Origin: Eonycteris spelaea
Taxonomy: Eukaryota; Chordata; Mammalia; Chiroptera; Pteropodidae
Direction: 5' to 3'
NCBI GenBank assembly: GCA_003508835.1
Contig: PUFA01000006.1
Location: 9,548,001 to 9,612,000, forward strand
Length of the DNA stretch: 64,000 bases
In this document: one piece after another, positions 1 to 10,975 of the stretch
Numbering within the stretch: the first letter of the stretch is position 1
Layout of the letters: each line of letters starts with the position of its first letter
Notes under the pieces: generated by a model
Told to the model about the DNA's origin: nothing
Databases searched by the model: none
The model's input: the letters and a program-made list of their open reading frames with translations, nothing else
Made by a program: the position numbers and the translations under genes

Positions 1-831
1 CATTTCATTGGCCAGAAATAGTGACGTGGTGCAGCCTAGCCGTAAGGGAGCCAGGAAAGGTGATGAGCAGATGAAATGGCTGGTGAGCCAATCTCTCTTT
101 CATGCCTCATGTTTCAGTTGACAAAGTGTCCTGGCTTTTGTCAAAGGCTGGCTCCTCCCTTTCTGCTCCAGATTTCATTGTCCCCAAAGACTTTCCTGCT
201 AAATTCATTTTTTTTTCTTGCATCTGTGAATTTTTTCTTCTCTCTTGAACATTGTTAATGGCATGGAGACATGTCTTAATACCTGCCATCTAAAATCAAG
301 ACAAAATGAGCCTGTACCAAACTCCCCCATTACTCAGCCCCATTCGGCTACCACCAGTTACTGACACAGGTCCCTTTCCTAGTTCTGCTCTACCTGTCAC
401 TAAAACTGACCTTGCTATGATGGCCAGTGACCTCCAGGTTGCCAAATCCAGTGTCACTTCCCTATCTTTATCTGACTTGGCCTCTTGGCAATAAGTGTAG
501 CTGGTTGTCCGGCCTTCTTGCATTGCTTCCTTCTCTTGGCTAGCTTGAAACTACACAGCTAGTTACTTATGGCCATTCCTTCTCAGTCTACTCCACTGTT
601 CAGCCTCTGTCCAACCTTTACATGTGGATTGCCCTGGAGGTCCTTCATCCTCCTCTTCCCCATCTGCATTCTTTCCCAGGTAATTTTAACTAATCACAGG
701 TTAGTGATTTCAATAGCATCTGTATACCCATGGCTCTCAATTTAAATGTCCAATCCTGATAGATCTTTTGGGCCCCATATATATTAACAAGAATCTCAAA
801 ATGGAATCTTCCAGACTTATTTTTTTTTTGT
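1..831. other. Apparently single-copy intronic DNA
   Basis: No convincing gene, exon or named repeat was recognised. The sequence is mixed, with a T run near 820-830. Short open frames here have no family resemblance. Confidence 0.5.
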
Positions 832-1228
832 AGTGAAATATACATAATGTAAACTTTACCATTTTAAGTGCGTAGTTCCGCAACATTAAGTATGTTCACG
901 TTGTTGTACAACCAACACCACTGTCCATCTCTGGAACCTTTTTCACTTTCCTAAACTGAAACTCCGTACCCACTAAACAATAATTCCTCATCCCCTCCAC
1001 TATTCTGCTTTCTAGCTCTATGAATTCGACTGCTCCTCTAGGTGCCTTATATAAGTGGAATCGTAGTACAATATTTATTCTTTGTGTTTGGTTTATTTCA
1101 CCTAGCATAATATTTTCCAGGTTCATCCATATGATGACACATATCAAAATTGCTTTTTAAGGCTGAATAATGTTCCATTGATGTATCAGCCACATTTTGT
1201 TTTTCCATTCATCTATGGGTTGTTTCTC
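832..1228 (-). mobile_element. L1 fragment (antisense), old L1M-type
   Basis: It carries the familiar antisense L1 wording: 'accattttaagtg', 'gttgtacaaccaacaccact', 'ataagtggaatcgta', 'cctagcataatattttcc' and 'ggctgaataatgttccattg'. It is strongly diverged and truncated. Confidence 0.85.
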
Positions 1229-1299
1229 ATCCCCTCGTCATCCCTAATCTCTTCCTCTCCCAGCCTCTTCCACCTATATCTGCTCCTAAGAGGAAGATG

Positions 1300-1925
1300 C
1301 TTTTGTCAATCCAATGTCACCAGGATATCTGGCTGCTCACTGGCCTCGTCTCCCAGCCTGTATCCCTTCTATAATTCATTCCCCATATCGTCTACCAACT
1401 GGGCTGACTGATGTTTATACATCAAATCATTTAAGGCTTGCCAACGGCTTCTCATCACGCTTAAACTAAAACCCTACAAGACTCTACACTATCTGGTCAC
1501 TGCCCACCTCTTTGACCTCCCTCCTACCACTCACGCCCCCTAATTGTGCCTCAGCTACACTCACCTTCCTCCCATCTCTTGAATGGGCTAAGCAGTTTCC
1601 CTTCAAGGGCCTCTCATTAGCTGCTCCCAGGGCTTAAGATTCTCTTCCCTCAAAGTTTTTAAAAAAACAAACAAACAACCAACCTAACTTTTTTGAAATG
1701 CAGAGTTCAATTTAAATTTCCCCTCCTTAAAAAGGCCTTCCTTGTCCAGGCAATCTAATCACTCTCTATCACAGCATTTTCTTGTTAATACCTGATATTT
1801 TCTTGCTTAAGTATTTGTCTTTTTTTTCCTGTGCCTTTCTCCAATCCTATCACTGCCACTAGAATCCTGAGAAGCCCCAAATACAGGGCTTGGTACCTAG
1901 TAGGTGTCCGAGGGTTGGTTTATTT
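1300..1925 (+). mobile_element. L2 LINE fragment, sense, near 3' end
   Basis: It follows the L2 3' region: 'aaaccctacaagactctaca...ctggtcactgcccacctc', then 'ccttccttgtccaggcaatc', 'tcactctctatcacagca', and finally 'cagggcttggtacctagtag', the usual 'tgcctggcacatagtagg' tail. An A-rich stretch near 1655-1680 interrupts the match. Confidence 0.75.
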
Positions 1926-3322
1926 GGAGGAGAGACCTGATTCTGCCTCACCGGTGGCAGTAGCTTGTGGCTAATTGCAAAGGTTAAGGTGGAGTCTCTC
2001 CACCAAGTATTTTAAGTAATAACCTTCCTGGGGGACATTTACAAATTAGCTCTGACTCTTACTGATTACTCATCCTCAACTCATTCTGATTAATAATTAA
2101 TCAGCAAACTGCTTGGCCAGAGCAAGCTGATCAGTGCTAGAAGGGATCTCACATTATGCAAGTCACTTGGCCAGTCTCAAAAAATAAAAAGCTCAGCAGT
2201 CGACAGAACAGGAGAGGTTTGACTGCAACGTGAGGTCGGGTTTCGCAGTTGTTTGTTTTTCCTTTTTGTCTTTTTTTCCCCCTTTTGACTAAGAAATCAA
2301 TTAGGCTCAAACTTGCAACCTCCGAGAAAGACTGTAGCACAGAAATAGAAATGTGTTAAATATCACTTTCTGTTTTGTTCTTCCCTTCAAAAGAGTTGTG
2401 GTCTGGGAGACAGAGGTTAAAATTAGCCAGTTTGTTAAGCAAACGCCTGTCTGGCACCTGAAGTCAATTCGCGTAGCCAAGTCGGGTGCAGCCACCCCTT
2501 GCACTTCCTCTGACGGCAGTGCCCCAGGCCTGGTAAGAAGGAGGTGAGAAATTTGATGGGCGCTGCTCACTCTGCCCACCCCGTGGTCGGGTGGACTCAA
2601 TTTGCCACCCACCTGTGCCACCACCAGTAGTCCTTTACAGTGCTCTTTACCTCCTGCCTACAAATCCTAGGGAGACAGGAGAAAAGGCAATCAGAGGATG
2701 ATGCGCAGGCTTCCCACTGCCACGAGTGAACTCGGTGACTGCCGGGACCCCTTTGAATCCTCGGTGTGCACCCTCCATCCTCACAGGCTGCACGTGGCGT
2801 CATCTTCCTTCTCCAGATGCTTCTGGCCACTGGAGATAAGGCTGAAGGAGAGACTCAGAGCTCGCAAAGGTGTCCGTGGGCATTGATCTCTGGGCCAGAG
2901 AAAAGGCGCAGGGATGTAGGCTTTAGTGTAGCTGGTGCGCCCCTTAGAACCACAGCGATGGCAAGGTGACACTCTGACCAGCTAAGTCAGGATGCCCAAG
3001 GGTGTGACCAACCATTCAATTGTTTGCAACTCCCCTCACGGTCCCGCTGTGCACCCAGGTAGAGAACCATGAACTGATAGAGGGCGGTAGGCTTTCAAGA
3101 AAGATGATGAAGAACGTCAAAGAGTGAAGGAGGAAATGGGCTTTTCAGAGGATTGTCTTCCCCCAGAAAGGAAGGGGAAATGTGACAGTCAGGGCGAGGG
3201 GTGATGAGGCAGCCAGACACAGTGGCTTCTAGAAGCCTCAAAGCTACTTATCCATCTCAGTTACACCCCCCACTTTAAAAGTCCCCTTGTTTCTCATGTC
3301 ATGACACACTGAACAACTTCCT
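1926..3322. other. Non-repetitive intronic DNA, no gene seen
   Basis: No named repeat or exon was recognised. It contains a 19-nt AT-rich palindrome at 2086-2104, listed separately. Open frames here are short and lack family resemblance. Confidence 0.5.
2086..2104. repeat. 19-nt palindrome with paired homeodomain-type core
   Basis: CTGATTAATAATTAATCAG is a perfect inverted repeat: 9-nt arms around a central A at 2095. The core TAAT-A-ATTA looks like a head-to-head pair of homeodomain half-sites. Binding is inference. Confidence 0.55.
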
Positions 3323-3474
3323 GCTTCAGAATACTTGCCTGAAAGATGTTTTAGAATGTGAATTCCTGGTCCTATCCTGGACTATTAAATTTGAAATTTC
3401 TGAGAATCAGGCCCCAATTCAGTATTATTAACCATGATCCTGGATGTTCTGCAGCAGATTAAAGTTTGAGAGCC
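3323..3474. mobile_element. MER5-type hAT-Charlie DNA transposon relic
   Basis: It shows 'gaatgtgaattcctggtcc', 'gaaatttctgagaatcagg' and the terminal 'aaagtttgagagccac', which resemble the MER5A body and its 'agtttgagaaccac' end. It is very diverged. Confidence 0.6.
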
Positions 3475-3692
3475 ACATCAGGCCCAAACAGAATTCTTTC
3501 CAGAGCAATAACATGGAGGGGGTGGATTTTGCCCATTATAAAGTGATCCAGCTTCTTGTAAATGGATCCATTATTGAATTTCTTGGCGTGGAAATTTCCA
3601 AGTATATTTGACTTATATATTTGGTTATGGTTTGTGCACAAGTTTAAGGAAGCACATTTCTTACATAAAATGAAGCACACTGACTCCTAACA

Positions 3693-3785
3693 GACTTTAT
3701 TAATTTATTTACAAATATTTTTGCCTGCCTACTGTGTGCCAGGTTCTGTGATAAGCCTCATGATTGCGATGCTGAACTAGAAAGA
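3693..3785 (-). mobile_element. L2 3' tail fragment (antisense)
   Basis: 'cctactgtgtgccaggttct' after a 'ttacaaatattttt' stretch is the antisense L2 terminal sequence. Confidence 0.55.
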
Positions 3786-4224
3786 CTTATCCCTCTGGCT
3801 TTAATGCCTGGCCTCACCTTGTCTACCTGGTGTAGGCCTACGCAAAGGCTGTCTCTTTTCTGAAACCTTGAGACGTGGTGGCATCTCTGTGCTCTCTCAC
3901 CCCCGCCCCACCACCCACCGCAGGCTCCTGCTGTGCCAGCACAAGCCACTTAGCTACTCTAGCATCCTTCTCCCACACATGAACTGAAGAACGTGAACTT
4001 GACCCATCCTCTGAATCCTCATTGCTCAGCTATAGTCCTGGCAACGGACAGGCATAAAAATTTGCCGACGACTTGTTGAATAAGAGATCTGAAGAGTCTC
4101 AGCACCCTCCTTGCTGCCCCATCTCACCACCACTAAAAAGAGGAATATGGTACTTTATCTCCCCAGCCTGGTCTTACAGCCCTTTGCCAACAGGACAGAT
4201 ATCAAGATAAATGAACACTCCAAT

Positions 4225-4352
4225 ATCTCTTGATTGCCTCTTGGTTGCTTCCTATGACATTGCATGTCTTGTCTCCTTGACTCTTTGCTATCATCCGCGA
4301 GTTAGGTATTACTATACCCATGTTGCAGATGAAGAGATTAAGCCTCAGAAGT
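4225..4352 (-). mobile_element. MIR SINE, antisense
   Basis: It contains 'gttaggtattactatacccatgttgcagatgaagagattaagcctcag' in pieces, the MIR core in reverse orientation. Confidence 0.65.
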
Positions 4353-4536
4353 TTGGTTTCCTCTTCCCCTGCACATTCTCCTCTCCAGCTGGGTTCTTCT
4401 CGTTCTGCTCCCTCTGCAGATCCTGGCCAGCCCTCCTGGGGTCACTCCTTGCTCATCGTGCAGGCTCTGGTGCAGTGATCTGGCCTCTGCTTACCTGTCT
4501 CCCTCTTGCCCTCACATACCTTCAGGAGGGTCATAA

Positions 4537-4765
4537 CCTTTAAGAGCTACTGCGTGTCTGGCACTGTACTAAGGGTTTTATGTGCATATTTCATTTAATC
4601 CCTACAAAACCTTGTAAAGAATGTATCATTATCCCTATTTTTCAGGTGGAAAAGCTAAGCACTCTAAGAGGTTAAGAAACCTGCCCAAAGTTACACAGCT
4701 CGTAAGTGCCCAAGCGGTTACTAGGAGTCGAACCCCGTTGTCTGGACTCTAAATCTGGTCTCTCC
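4537..4765 (-). mobile_element. MIR SINE, antisense, nearly full
   Basis: It runs from 'tctggcactgtactaaggg' through 'gaggttaagaaacctgccc' and 'acacagctcgtaagtgcc' to 'gagtcgaaccccgttg', i.e. tail, core and tRNA-like head of an antisense MIR. Confidence 0.85.
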
Positions 4766-5449
4766 CCTCTCCCTAATGTTCATTTTCTGCCCTGACCCCA
4801 TTGTTCGTGACTCTTTGGTTCTCTCTTCTGGAGCTGCAGGTCCTCTCTGTCCTCTATCCCTAGGCCTGTGGCGAGTCAGTCCTGAGTCCCATCCAGCAGA
4901 GAGTGGCCCCTGCTCACTCTGGCAGTGTCTCTAGGACTGCTCCTCCCACCCGGTCCTCCTCATGTGCCAAGACAGCCTGAGCTGCGGCAAGTCCCCTGCC
5001 CTTGAATCAAGCACTTAATTTTTGCCTCGAATTAGACTGGAGTCTTGTCTATGACAAGCCATTGAAACTGTAGGCTGCTTCCCATGTCAGGAGCTGGGGT
5101 AATACAACGTCTGCCTGATGCTTCGCCCTTCTCCCAATTTTCCCTCCTGGCATTCTGTAGTGCCAGTCTGCGAAGTGGGTGTGAAACCCCTTTGGAATAT
5201 GTTTGTGGCAGGCGCATCTGGGCTACTAACTCCGAGCCAGATGCTGACAACCCCAGCCCCATACCGGATCCCCAGTAGACTTGATCCTCCTATGTGAATG
5301 CCTGTAGCTCTTCCTGTGGTGTGGCAAGTCCAGGTCCCTGAGCCCAGGTCTGCAGACCTTGCTGACAGAGACCACATATCAGGGTCTCCTCTTCCAGCAT
5401 CCCAAGAAAGACCCCCAGTACTCCTGCTCCACTGGAACCTCATGAAAGG
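4766..5449. other. Intronic DNA, nothing recognised
   Basis: GC-moderate sequence without an exon or a named repeat that I can support. The open frame covering 5087-5482 on the minus strand shows no domain. Confidence 0.45.
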
Positions 5450-5556
5450 CAATGTGGAATAAGGGAAAGAGCAGGGAGTCATGTTGAGTTCAATACGTCT
5501 ATGCTGCCAACTAATTGCTTGACCTCAGTTGACTTCTCACCCTCTCGGGGCGTTAC
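5450..5556 (+). mobile_element. MIR SINE fragment, sense
   Basis: 'gagttcaatacgtctatgct' to 'gcttgacctcagttgac' resembles the MIR head and core in sense orientation, diverged. Confidence 0.5.
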
Positions 5557-6195
5557 ATAGAATTGCAAGAAAGACTTGGCATGAAAGACTTTGAACAGGT
5601 CGGCTCCCCAGCTTTTAAATCTTGCTCATGTCTTTCTTCTGACCTTGTATGGCGAAGCCCCTGGAAGGGTCCTCTCTGCCCTTGTCACCCCACTCGGCGG
5701 AGCCTCCCAGCCTGCGCTCTGTGCAGATGTCCGCACACAGCTCCCTGTAGAGGTTCCAAGGTACTGTGGGTCTCAGCCTCGGCAGCTGATCAGTCAGGGA
5801 GGCAGCTGCAGGCTGGCCCCCAGCAGGAGGCCACAGCCGGAGGCTGTCATGACCCTCTGGGTCAGGCAGCTCAGGGCCATTTGGCTGTACCCTCAAGGGC
5901 ACATAGAGAAAAACAGGGATGAGAAATATGGCTTTGACTCTTCTGTCTGAGCAGGACACTCGCCTTTCTGGACTTCGGCTTCCCCAGTTTTGTCAGGCAA
6001 GTGATGGATCCTCTCCCCTCTCCCCAGCCACTTCCCTCACCCCTCACCCCCACTCCCCGCCCTGGGAACACGTGGCTTGGCACACAGAGACTTCTAATGT
6101 TGCATTTATAAACATAGCACCACAGATTCCCCTCCAGCAGAATCCACTCCTCTAAGGTGATTTTTCTGGAATTGGGAGGCTTTGAGAAGAAAAGT
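5557..6195. other. Intronic DNA, nothing recognised
   Basis: Overlapping open frames on both strands between 5563 and 5959 reflect a GC-rich, stop-poor stretch. None resembles a protein family, and no splice context was seen. Confidence 0.45.
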
Positions 6196-6456
6196 ACAGT
6201 TGACCCTTGAACAATGCCAGCTTAGGTGCACCAACTTCCTCTCAATCAAATCCATGTATAACTTCAGTTGGTCTTCTACATACACAGATTCCTAACCTTG
6301 GATAAAAATACTGTTTTTGATCTGTATTTGGTTGAATCCATGGATGGGAAACCCAGGAATACAGAGGGCCAACTATATTTATTGAAAAAAAAAATCTACG
6401 TGTAAGTGGACCCATGCAGTCCAAACCCATGTCGTTCAAAGACCAATGCACTTTTC
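6196..6456. mobile_element. TcMar-Tigger DNA transposon relic, internally deleted
   Basis: The left end 'acagttgacccttgaacaat' and the right end with 'gtgtaagtggacccatgcag' are near-inverted terminal sequences of the Tigger/MER44-like group. Between them 'ggttgaatccatggatggga' and 'agagggccaacta' belong to the same group. No transposase frame remains. Confidence 0.75.
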
Positions 6457-6461
6457 GTACA

Positions 6462-6600
6462 TGTCAGGCACTTACACTGATTATTTCCTTTGCATGTTCA
6501 AGTAATGTAAGAAACAGGCTCAGTGAGGTCGTTTGCCCAAGGTCGCAGAGCCAGGAAGTTGCAGACTGAAGCCAGGGGCCTTTGGCTTCCAGCCTTTTGC
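6462..6600 (-). mobile_element. MIR SINE fragment, antisense
   Basis: 'gtttgcccaaggtcgcagag' and 'ccaggaagttgcagac' correspond to the antisense MIR core. Confidence 0.7.
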
Positions 6601-7379
6601 TCTTTCTGCCCCACTAGATTTGGGTGGGAATTGCAGGCTGAGAAGAGACTTCGGATGTCCCGGAAGGATGCACCCGGGCCTGTCCCTTTGGCTCTCACTC
6701 TCTCCCTCTCGTGCTGTTTTTGTCCGTTGGGCTGTGCTTGGTTGGGCCTATGAGCTGGCTTCCCAGGCAGCCGGGCTCATGGAGGCCTCCTCCGCCAGGT
6801 GCTGCCCGCTCCCTAGAAGACACCTTGTGAGCACAGGACAGACTGCCGGCAGCCTTCCCCTGCAAGAGAGCCCTGTCACTGCAGACAAATGGCCCGTGTC
6901 ATTCAGCCGTGTCTTTCTCCTTGCTGGTCTATGGCCTGAGTTGTCCAGGTAATCCTTTTCATTTAGTGTTGCCTTTCTGGGTGCCTCGAAGGTCCCCAGG
7001 CCATGACAGCCCAGCCTTCGCCCCAACCGAGAAGAGACGCAGGCAGGACCACTTCCTGATTTCTGTGTGTTGCCCGTTCAGCTCTCACAATTCCAAGATC
7101 TGTCAAGCTCCATCAATTGATGTTTTCCGCATCAAGACAGGTGTCCCTCAGGCCTCGCTATGAGCGGGAGGACATCCTGGATGCTAACATGGTCTCTGTC
7201 CTTCCGCCTGGAATCTCCTCTCCGCTGCCCATCTTCTCCCAACTCTTGACCCCTGATGCCCTCCTACGCTTCCGCCCAAATTCCCCCAACCTGTTTGTAA
7301 CTACCCTCCCCCAGCGCTACCTCCCCCTGGTACCTTGGCAAGTAATTACCTTCACAGGGAAGTTGACAAGTCTCTGGTG
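6601..7379. other. Intronic DNA, nothing recognised
   Basis: No named repeat, exon or RNA gene was recognised. Two overlapping stop-poor frames at 6523-7026 show no domain. Confidence 0.45.
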
Positions 7380-7760
7380 ACTTCTAGCCCGGCTGGAAAA
7401 GATTCATTATTCTGTATCTGGAAATAACCAGGCCCATCAGCACAGGACTGAGATAACACCAGTGTAAAAGTTCTCTATTCAGGGGAATTAATTAGGATTC
7501 CTTATTAAAGATCCAATTAGGCAAAAGGGCATTTTTATCTGTGATAGTCAGCTGCTCCTATTTTTCTAAAGCTATAACTCCAAGTTTAAACAAAAGGAGA
7601 AAACCAGGGGCTGTGTTTTCTTCTAAAACAATTCACTCTTTCAGCGTCAGTTATGTCTTCATCAGGATGTGAAAATAGATTTCCTCATTCAATTTGCAGT
7701 GCTTTATCTCTTCAGAGCCTGGTAATGACTCCTCTGTATCCCCTTAGCAAGAACCGCAGC
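7380..7760. other. AT-rich non-repetitive stretch with clustered homeodomain-type motifs
   Basis: It holds 'gaattaattagg', 'ccaattaggc' and 'tattaaag' close together near 7488-7525 and no recognisable repeat. It could be a conserved intronic element, but conservation cannot be judged from one sequence. Confidence 0.3.
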
Positions 7761-7839
7761 CCCATCTGGGGACAGGGGAGTGGGCTATTTGGTTAGGATG
7801 ACCACAAGAGAAACAGCATGTTTTTAGCAGCCCGACTCA

Positions 7840-7993
7840 TGGGCTGGCAGGAAATGCTGGCGCTGCCACATACCACCCACGTGACCTTGGGCAAAGCGCT
7901 TCACCTCTCTGAGCCTCAGTTTCCTCCTCTCCAGATCTATCTTGCAGGGCTGTGGTGAGAAATAAGAGTAAATTGGCGCAATATAAGAAAGTG
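7840..7993 (+). mobile_element. MIR SINE, sense
   Basis: 'acgtgaccttgggcaaagcg' followed by 'cctctctgagcctcagtttc' is the MIR core in sense orientation. Confidence 0.85.
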
Positions 7994-8125
7994 GCTAAGA
8001 ACCCAGGCTCTTGGCTGAGATGACACATCAGCACACCCAAGCCAGGGGTCCTTGGACCAGTTCATCTCTCCAAGCCTTGATTTCCTCATCTGAAAAGTGG
8101 GATGGAAACCCCTCCTGCAAGGCTC
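7994..8125 (+). mobile_element. MIR SINE, sense (second, directly adjacent copy)
   Basis: 'ctccaagccttgatttcctc' and 'atctgaaaagtgggatgg' give a second MIR core immediately downstream of the previous one, in the same orientation. Confidence 0.7.
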
Positions 8126-8649
8126 TGGGGGGGTCCCTGGGCGAAGAGGCAAAAGCACCCTGCCTTTGGAGGGCACTTAATTTAAACCTGAATAAACCTT
8201 TTTGTGTTTCCCTAAAAAGCCCATGAGGACCCTGGGGAGAGTGTTCCCTTGCCAGGCCTGGGGGAACTGAACTCATTTGGTCCTGGCGTTAAGTTCCCCT
8301 AGTGACTCCAATGTGTAATGGTCTGAGACGGCCACTGGCTCTCATCATCTCGATGAGCTCCACTGCCTGACGTGCTGTGTCCTCTATGGCTCCAGGAAGT
8401 GGTACAAGAGGGAAGGGTCACCTCTTGTCCTGCTTTTCCCTCCACCTGGGACCTGATACCCAAACACCTACATGACCGTACGACGTAGACCCACTCGGTG
8501 TAAACCTCACAGATTTTTTATTTATGTCATTAATGAGAGTGGCTGCAGCTCGTGTATCCCAGAGAAGAGAAGACGGGGACAAAGATTAGCATTAGAGGCT
8601 TCTAGAAAGTTCTATAGCAAGGGTGTGGTCGCCCTGCTGCCTCATGCCA
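8126..8649. other. Intronic DNA, nothing recognised
   Basis: No gene or named repeat was recognised. Confidence 0.45.
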
Positions 8650-8735
8650 TCGCTAGAGACACAGAGCCCCAGAATCACTCAGGAAGTGCGTGGCAGAGCC
8701 GGGGTAGAATCCAGGCTCTCTGACTCTGATCCAGA
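8650..8735 (-). mobile_element. MIR SINE fragment, antisense
   Basis: 'gtgcgtggcagagccggggt' and 'gaatccaggctctctgac' match the antisense MIR head. Confidence 0.65.
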
Positions 8736-9099
8736 CTTGTTTTCATCACCTCGGATGCTTCCAGGCCCCTACCCCTGGACCGGCCTTTGCCAGACTTCAT
8801 TTCACCTGGGAGAGTCGCAGCAGCACTGTCTCCTGAAGATCTGTATCTGCACAAAGCCGCCTTCCCGCCATGCCCCTCTCCTGCCTGCGCGTCCCGACTC
8901 CCACGTGCCTGTGCTTGAGTGTACCCCCCAGAGGAGCCATTTTATCTTCTGGGCCCTCCTCCCACCTTTCCTTAATATTGTGTCGGCCTCATCGCCCTCT
9001 TTTTAAACCCCTGTACCCTCTGACCCCACTCCCTCCCTCAGTACCTCTGACCTTCCCTCCTCCTGCTCTCTCTTTCTCTCATCCACTTCTGCAGCCCCA

Positions 9100-9330
9100 C
9101 AGGCCTCCTTGCCAATCCTTAGACACCGAGGCATGCTCTGCCCCGTTCAGGGCCTTTGCACCTGCTGTTCCCTCCACCTGGAATGCTCTTCCTCTCCGAC
9201 ATCCACGTAACTCACTCCCTCACCTCTTCCAGGTGTCACCTCTAAGGTCACATTCTCAGCAAGGACTTCCCTGTCCACCTATCAAAAATGACCAGTACCT
9301 TTTTCTACTCTTTCGAATGTCCATCTGTGT
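9100..9330 (+). mobile_element. L2 LINE fragment, sense
   Basis: 'cagggcctttgcacctgctg', 'ttccctccacctggaatgct' and 'caggtgtcacctctaagg' are diagnostic of the L2 3' region. The long open frame across 8870-9439 is an accident of this C-rich, stop-poor repeat and its C-rich flank. Confidence 0.88.
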
Positions 9331-9439
9331 CCGTTTCGTTTTTAATTTTTTCCTTAGCTGGATCCCCGTACCTGAGTGGCTAGCACACAACGAGCCTGAA
9401 ATCTGGGGGTTCCAACCCCATCTTTGGCTGCATCCCTGA

Positions 9440-9548
9440 AAGCACTGTTGTTTAACAGCCATCGTCCCATTCTCCAGTTGAGGAAATGAGGCACGGGGAG
9501 GTGGCTTATGGCCCAAGGTCATCCAGGGAGTTGGTGTCACAGGAGCAA
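9440..9548 (-). mobile_element. MIR SINE fragment, antisense
   Basis: 'ccattctccagttgaggaaa', 'ggcccaaggtcatccaggga' and 'gttggtgtcacaggagc' follow the antisense MIR core. Confidence 0.65.
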
Positions 9549-10794
9549 CTGTGCCGTGTGACCGTCAACCAACCGTAAAGGCAGATGTGCTCTCTGTTAC
9601 TTGTGTCTGTCTGTGTGGTTTGCGCTGGGCCTGGGGTCTGGCTTCACCAGGGCGATGCCCTGGAGAGCATTCACCGAGGCCTCCAGGATGAGGCCACGTT
9701 CAAGACTCACATCAAGGAAACAAATTGTCCTGCCGCAAAATTGTGTTGTTGGAAGAAAAGCCAGTCTGGGCTGAGAACCAAGAAATCCTCTCCCCCTCGG
9801 CGCTCCTCTCCTCACCCCCCTCCCGCCTGCCAATTCCCCCATCAAATAATTCCTGATAATGAAGTTAGGATGATTCATTGGTTTTCTGATGAGCGTGAAT
9901 TCATCATCAAAATCTACATATTTCAATCCCTTGATATGTGCTCTCAGATTCCTAACCTGATTAATATGTAAAGGGCTTTATCCTGTGACTTAACAAGAGA
10001 AAACCCAGCTTGGTTTTAGGGTGTGTGGCTCTCAGTCTCTTGGCTTCTAGATAGTGTGGGAGATGCTGCTGGCTCTGTGTTGGGGATGGCCACGTAGCTA
10101 GCTCATCAGGGACAGGAACAAGGTGCCAGGAGGCACCTCAGCGGAGAGGTCATTGGCTTCTCGGGGGCAGGCCCTGGAACGCCCAGCACTGAAGCTTCAG
10201 ATCCACCGTCTCATAACCCACAAAGCCCTGGGTGCAAAATGGTTCAACATTACAGCCCCACAACCTTGTAGGGGCAGGGAATAGCCCCCAGCCTGTGTCT
10301 GGGGGCCTAGAAGAGATGCAGCATCTCCCTTCTGAGTATTTCTGGAGGAACAGCCAATGTGCCAAGCCACCTTTCAGCCGAAGCCATCTAAGACGGATCC
10401 CTCTACCATGCACTCACGCCTCTCCAGAGGGAGGGCTCCATTTCAGCAAGCAGCCTGGAGCCTGTCTTTCTCAGCCCCAGCCCCTGGGACGGGCCCTGCT
10501 GCTGTTCACCCCTTGTCCTATTGAAGATACCTTCCACTTCAGATCCCGCCACACTGCCCCCTTTCACCTCGCCCACCATATATCCCTGCCCCTCCATCAC
10601 CAGATTCTCCTGGGGGCCCAGACTAGACCGGTTTTGGTTCATTATTTTGCCTCAGACTGTTGCCTTGTACCCTCAGGTAGGGTCACCCCTGCCTCTCTCA
10701 GCCTCCCTCCTCCCTGACCCACAAACCCATCCCTACATCACACATCCTGCGGAGTCTCCTGCCAGGTGCCAGGGCCACTGACTCCACAAGAGGC
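9549..10794. other. Intronic DNA, nothing recognised
   Basis: There is no supported gene or repeat. The AT-rich segment 9838-9975 is non-repetitive. A 161-codon open frame at 10232-10717 has low-complexity composition and no domain. Confidence 0.45.
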
Positions 10795-10975
10795 CGTTTG
10801 CCCGGAGTGTCGTGGAGTCAGATATGGGTTCAAACCTGAGTGCCAGGATTTGGGCAAGGCATTTCACCTCTCGGAACTTCTATTTCATCATCTTCAAAAT
10901 AGGGCTGTCCGGAATAATACTTTATACTTCTTAACTGTTGCTGTGAATTTCATATTAGCGCTATGCTCATGGCCA
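10795..10975 (+). mobile_element. MIR SINE, sense
   Basis: 'gatatgggttcaaacctgag', 'atttgggcaaggcatttcac' and 'ttcatcatcttcaaaatagg' give head, core and middle of a sense MIR. Confidence 0.75.

Noticed and set aside
8870..9439. 189-codon open frame on the + strand
   Set aside because: It covers a C-rich stretch and an L2 LINE fragment; there is no domain, no splice context, and Pro/Ser/Leu-rich composition is expected from the repeat.
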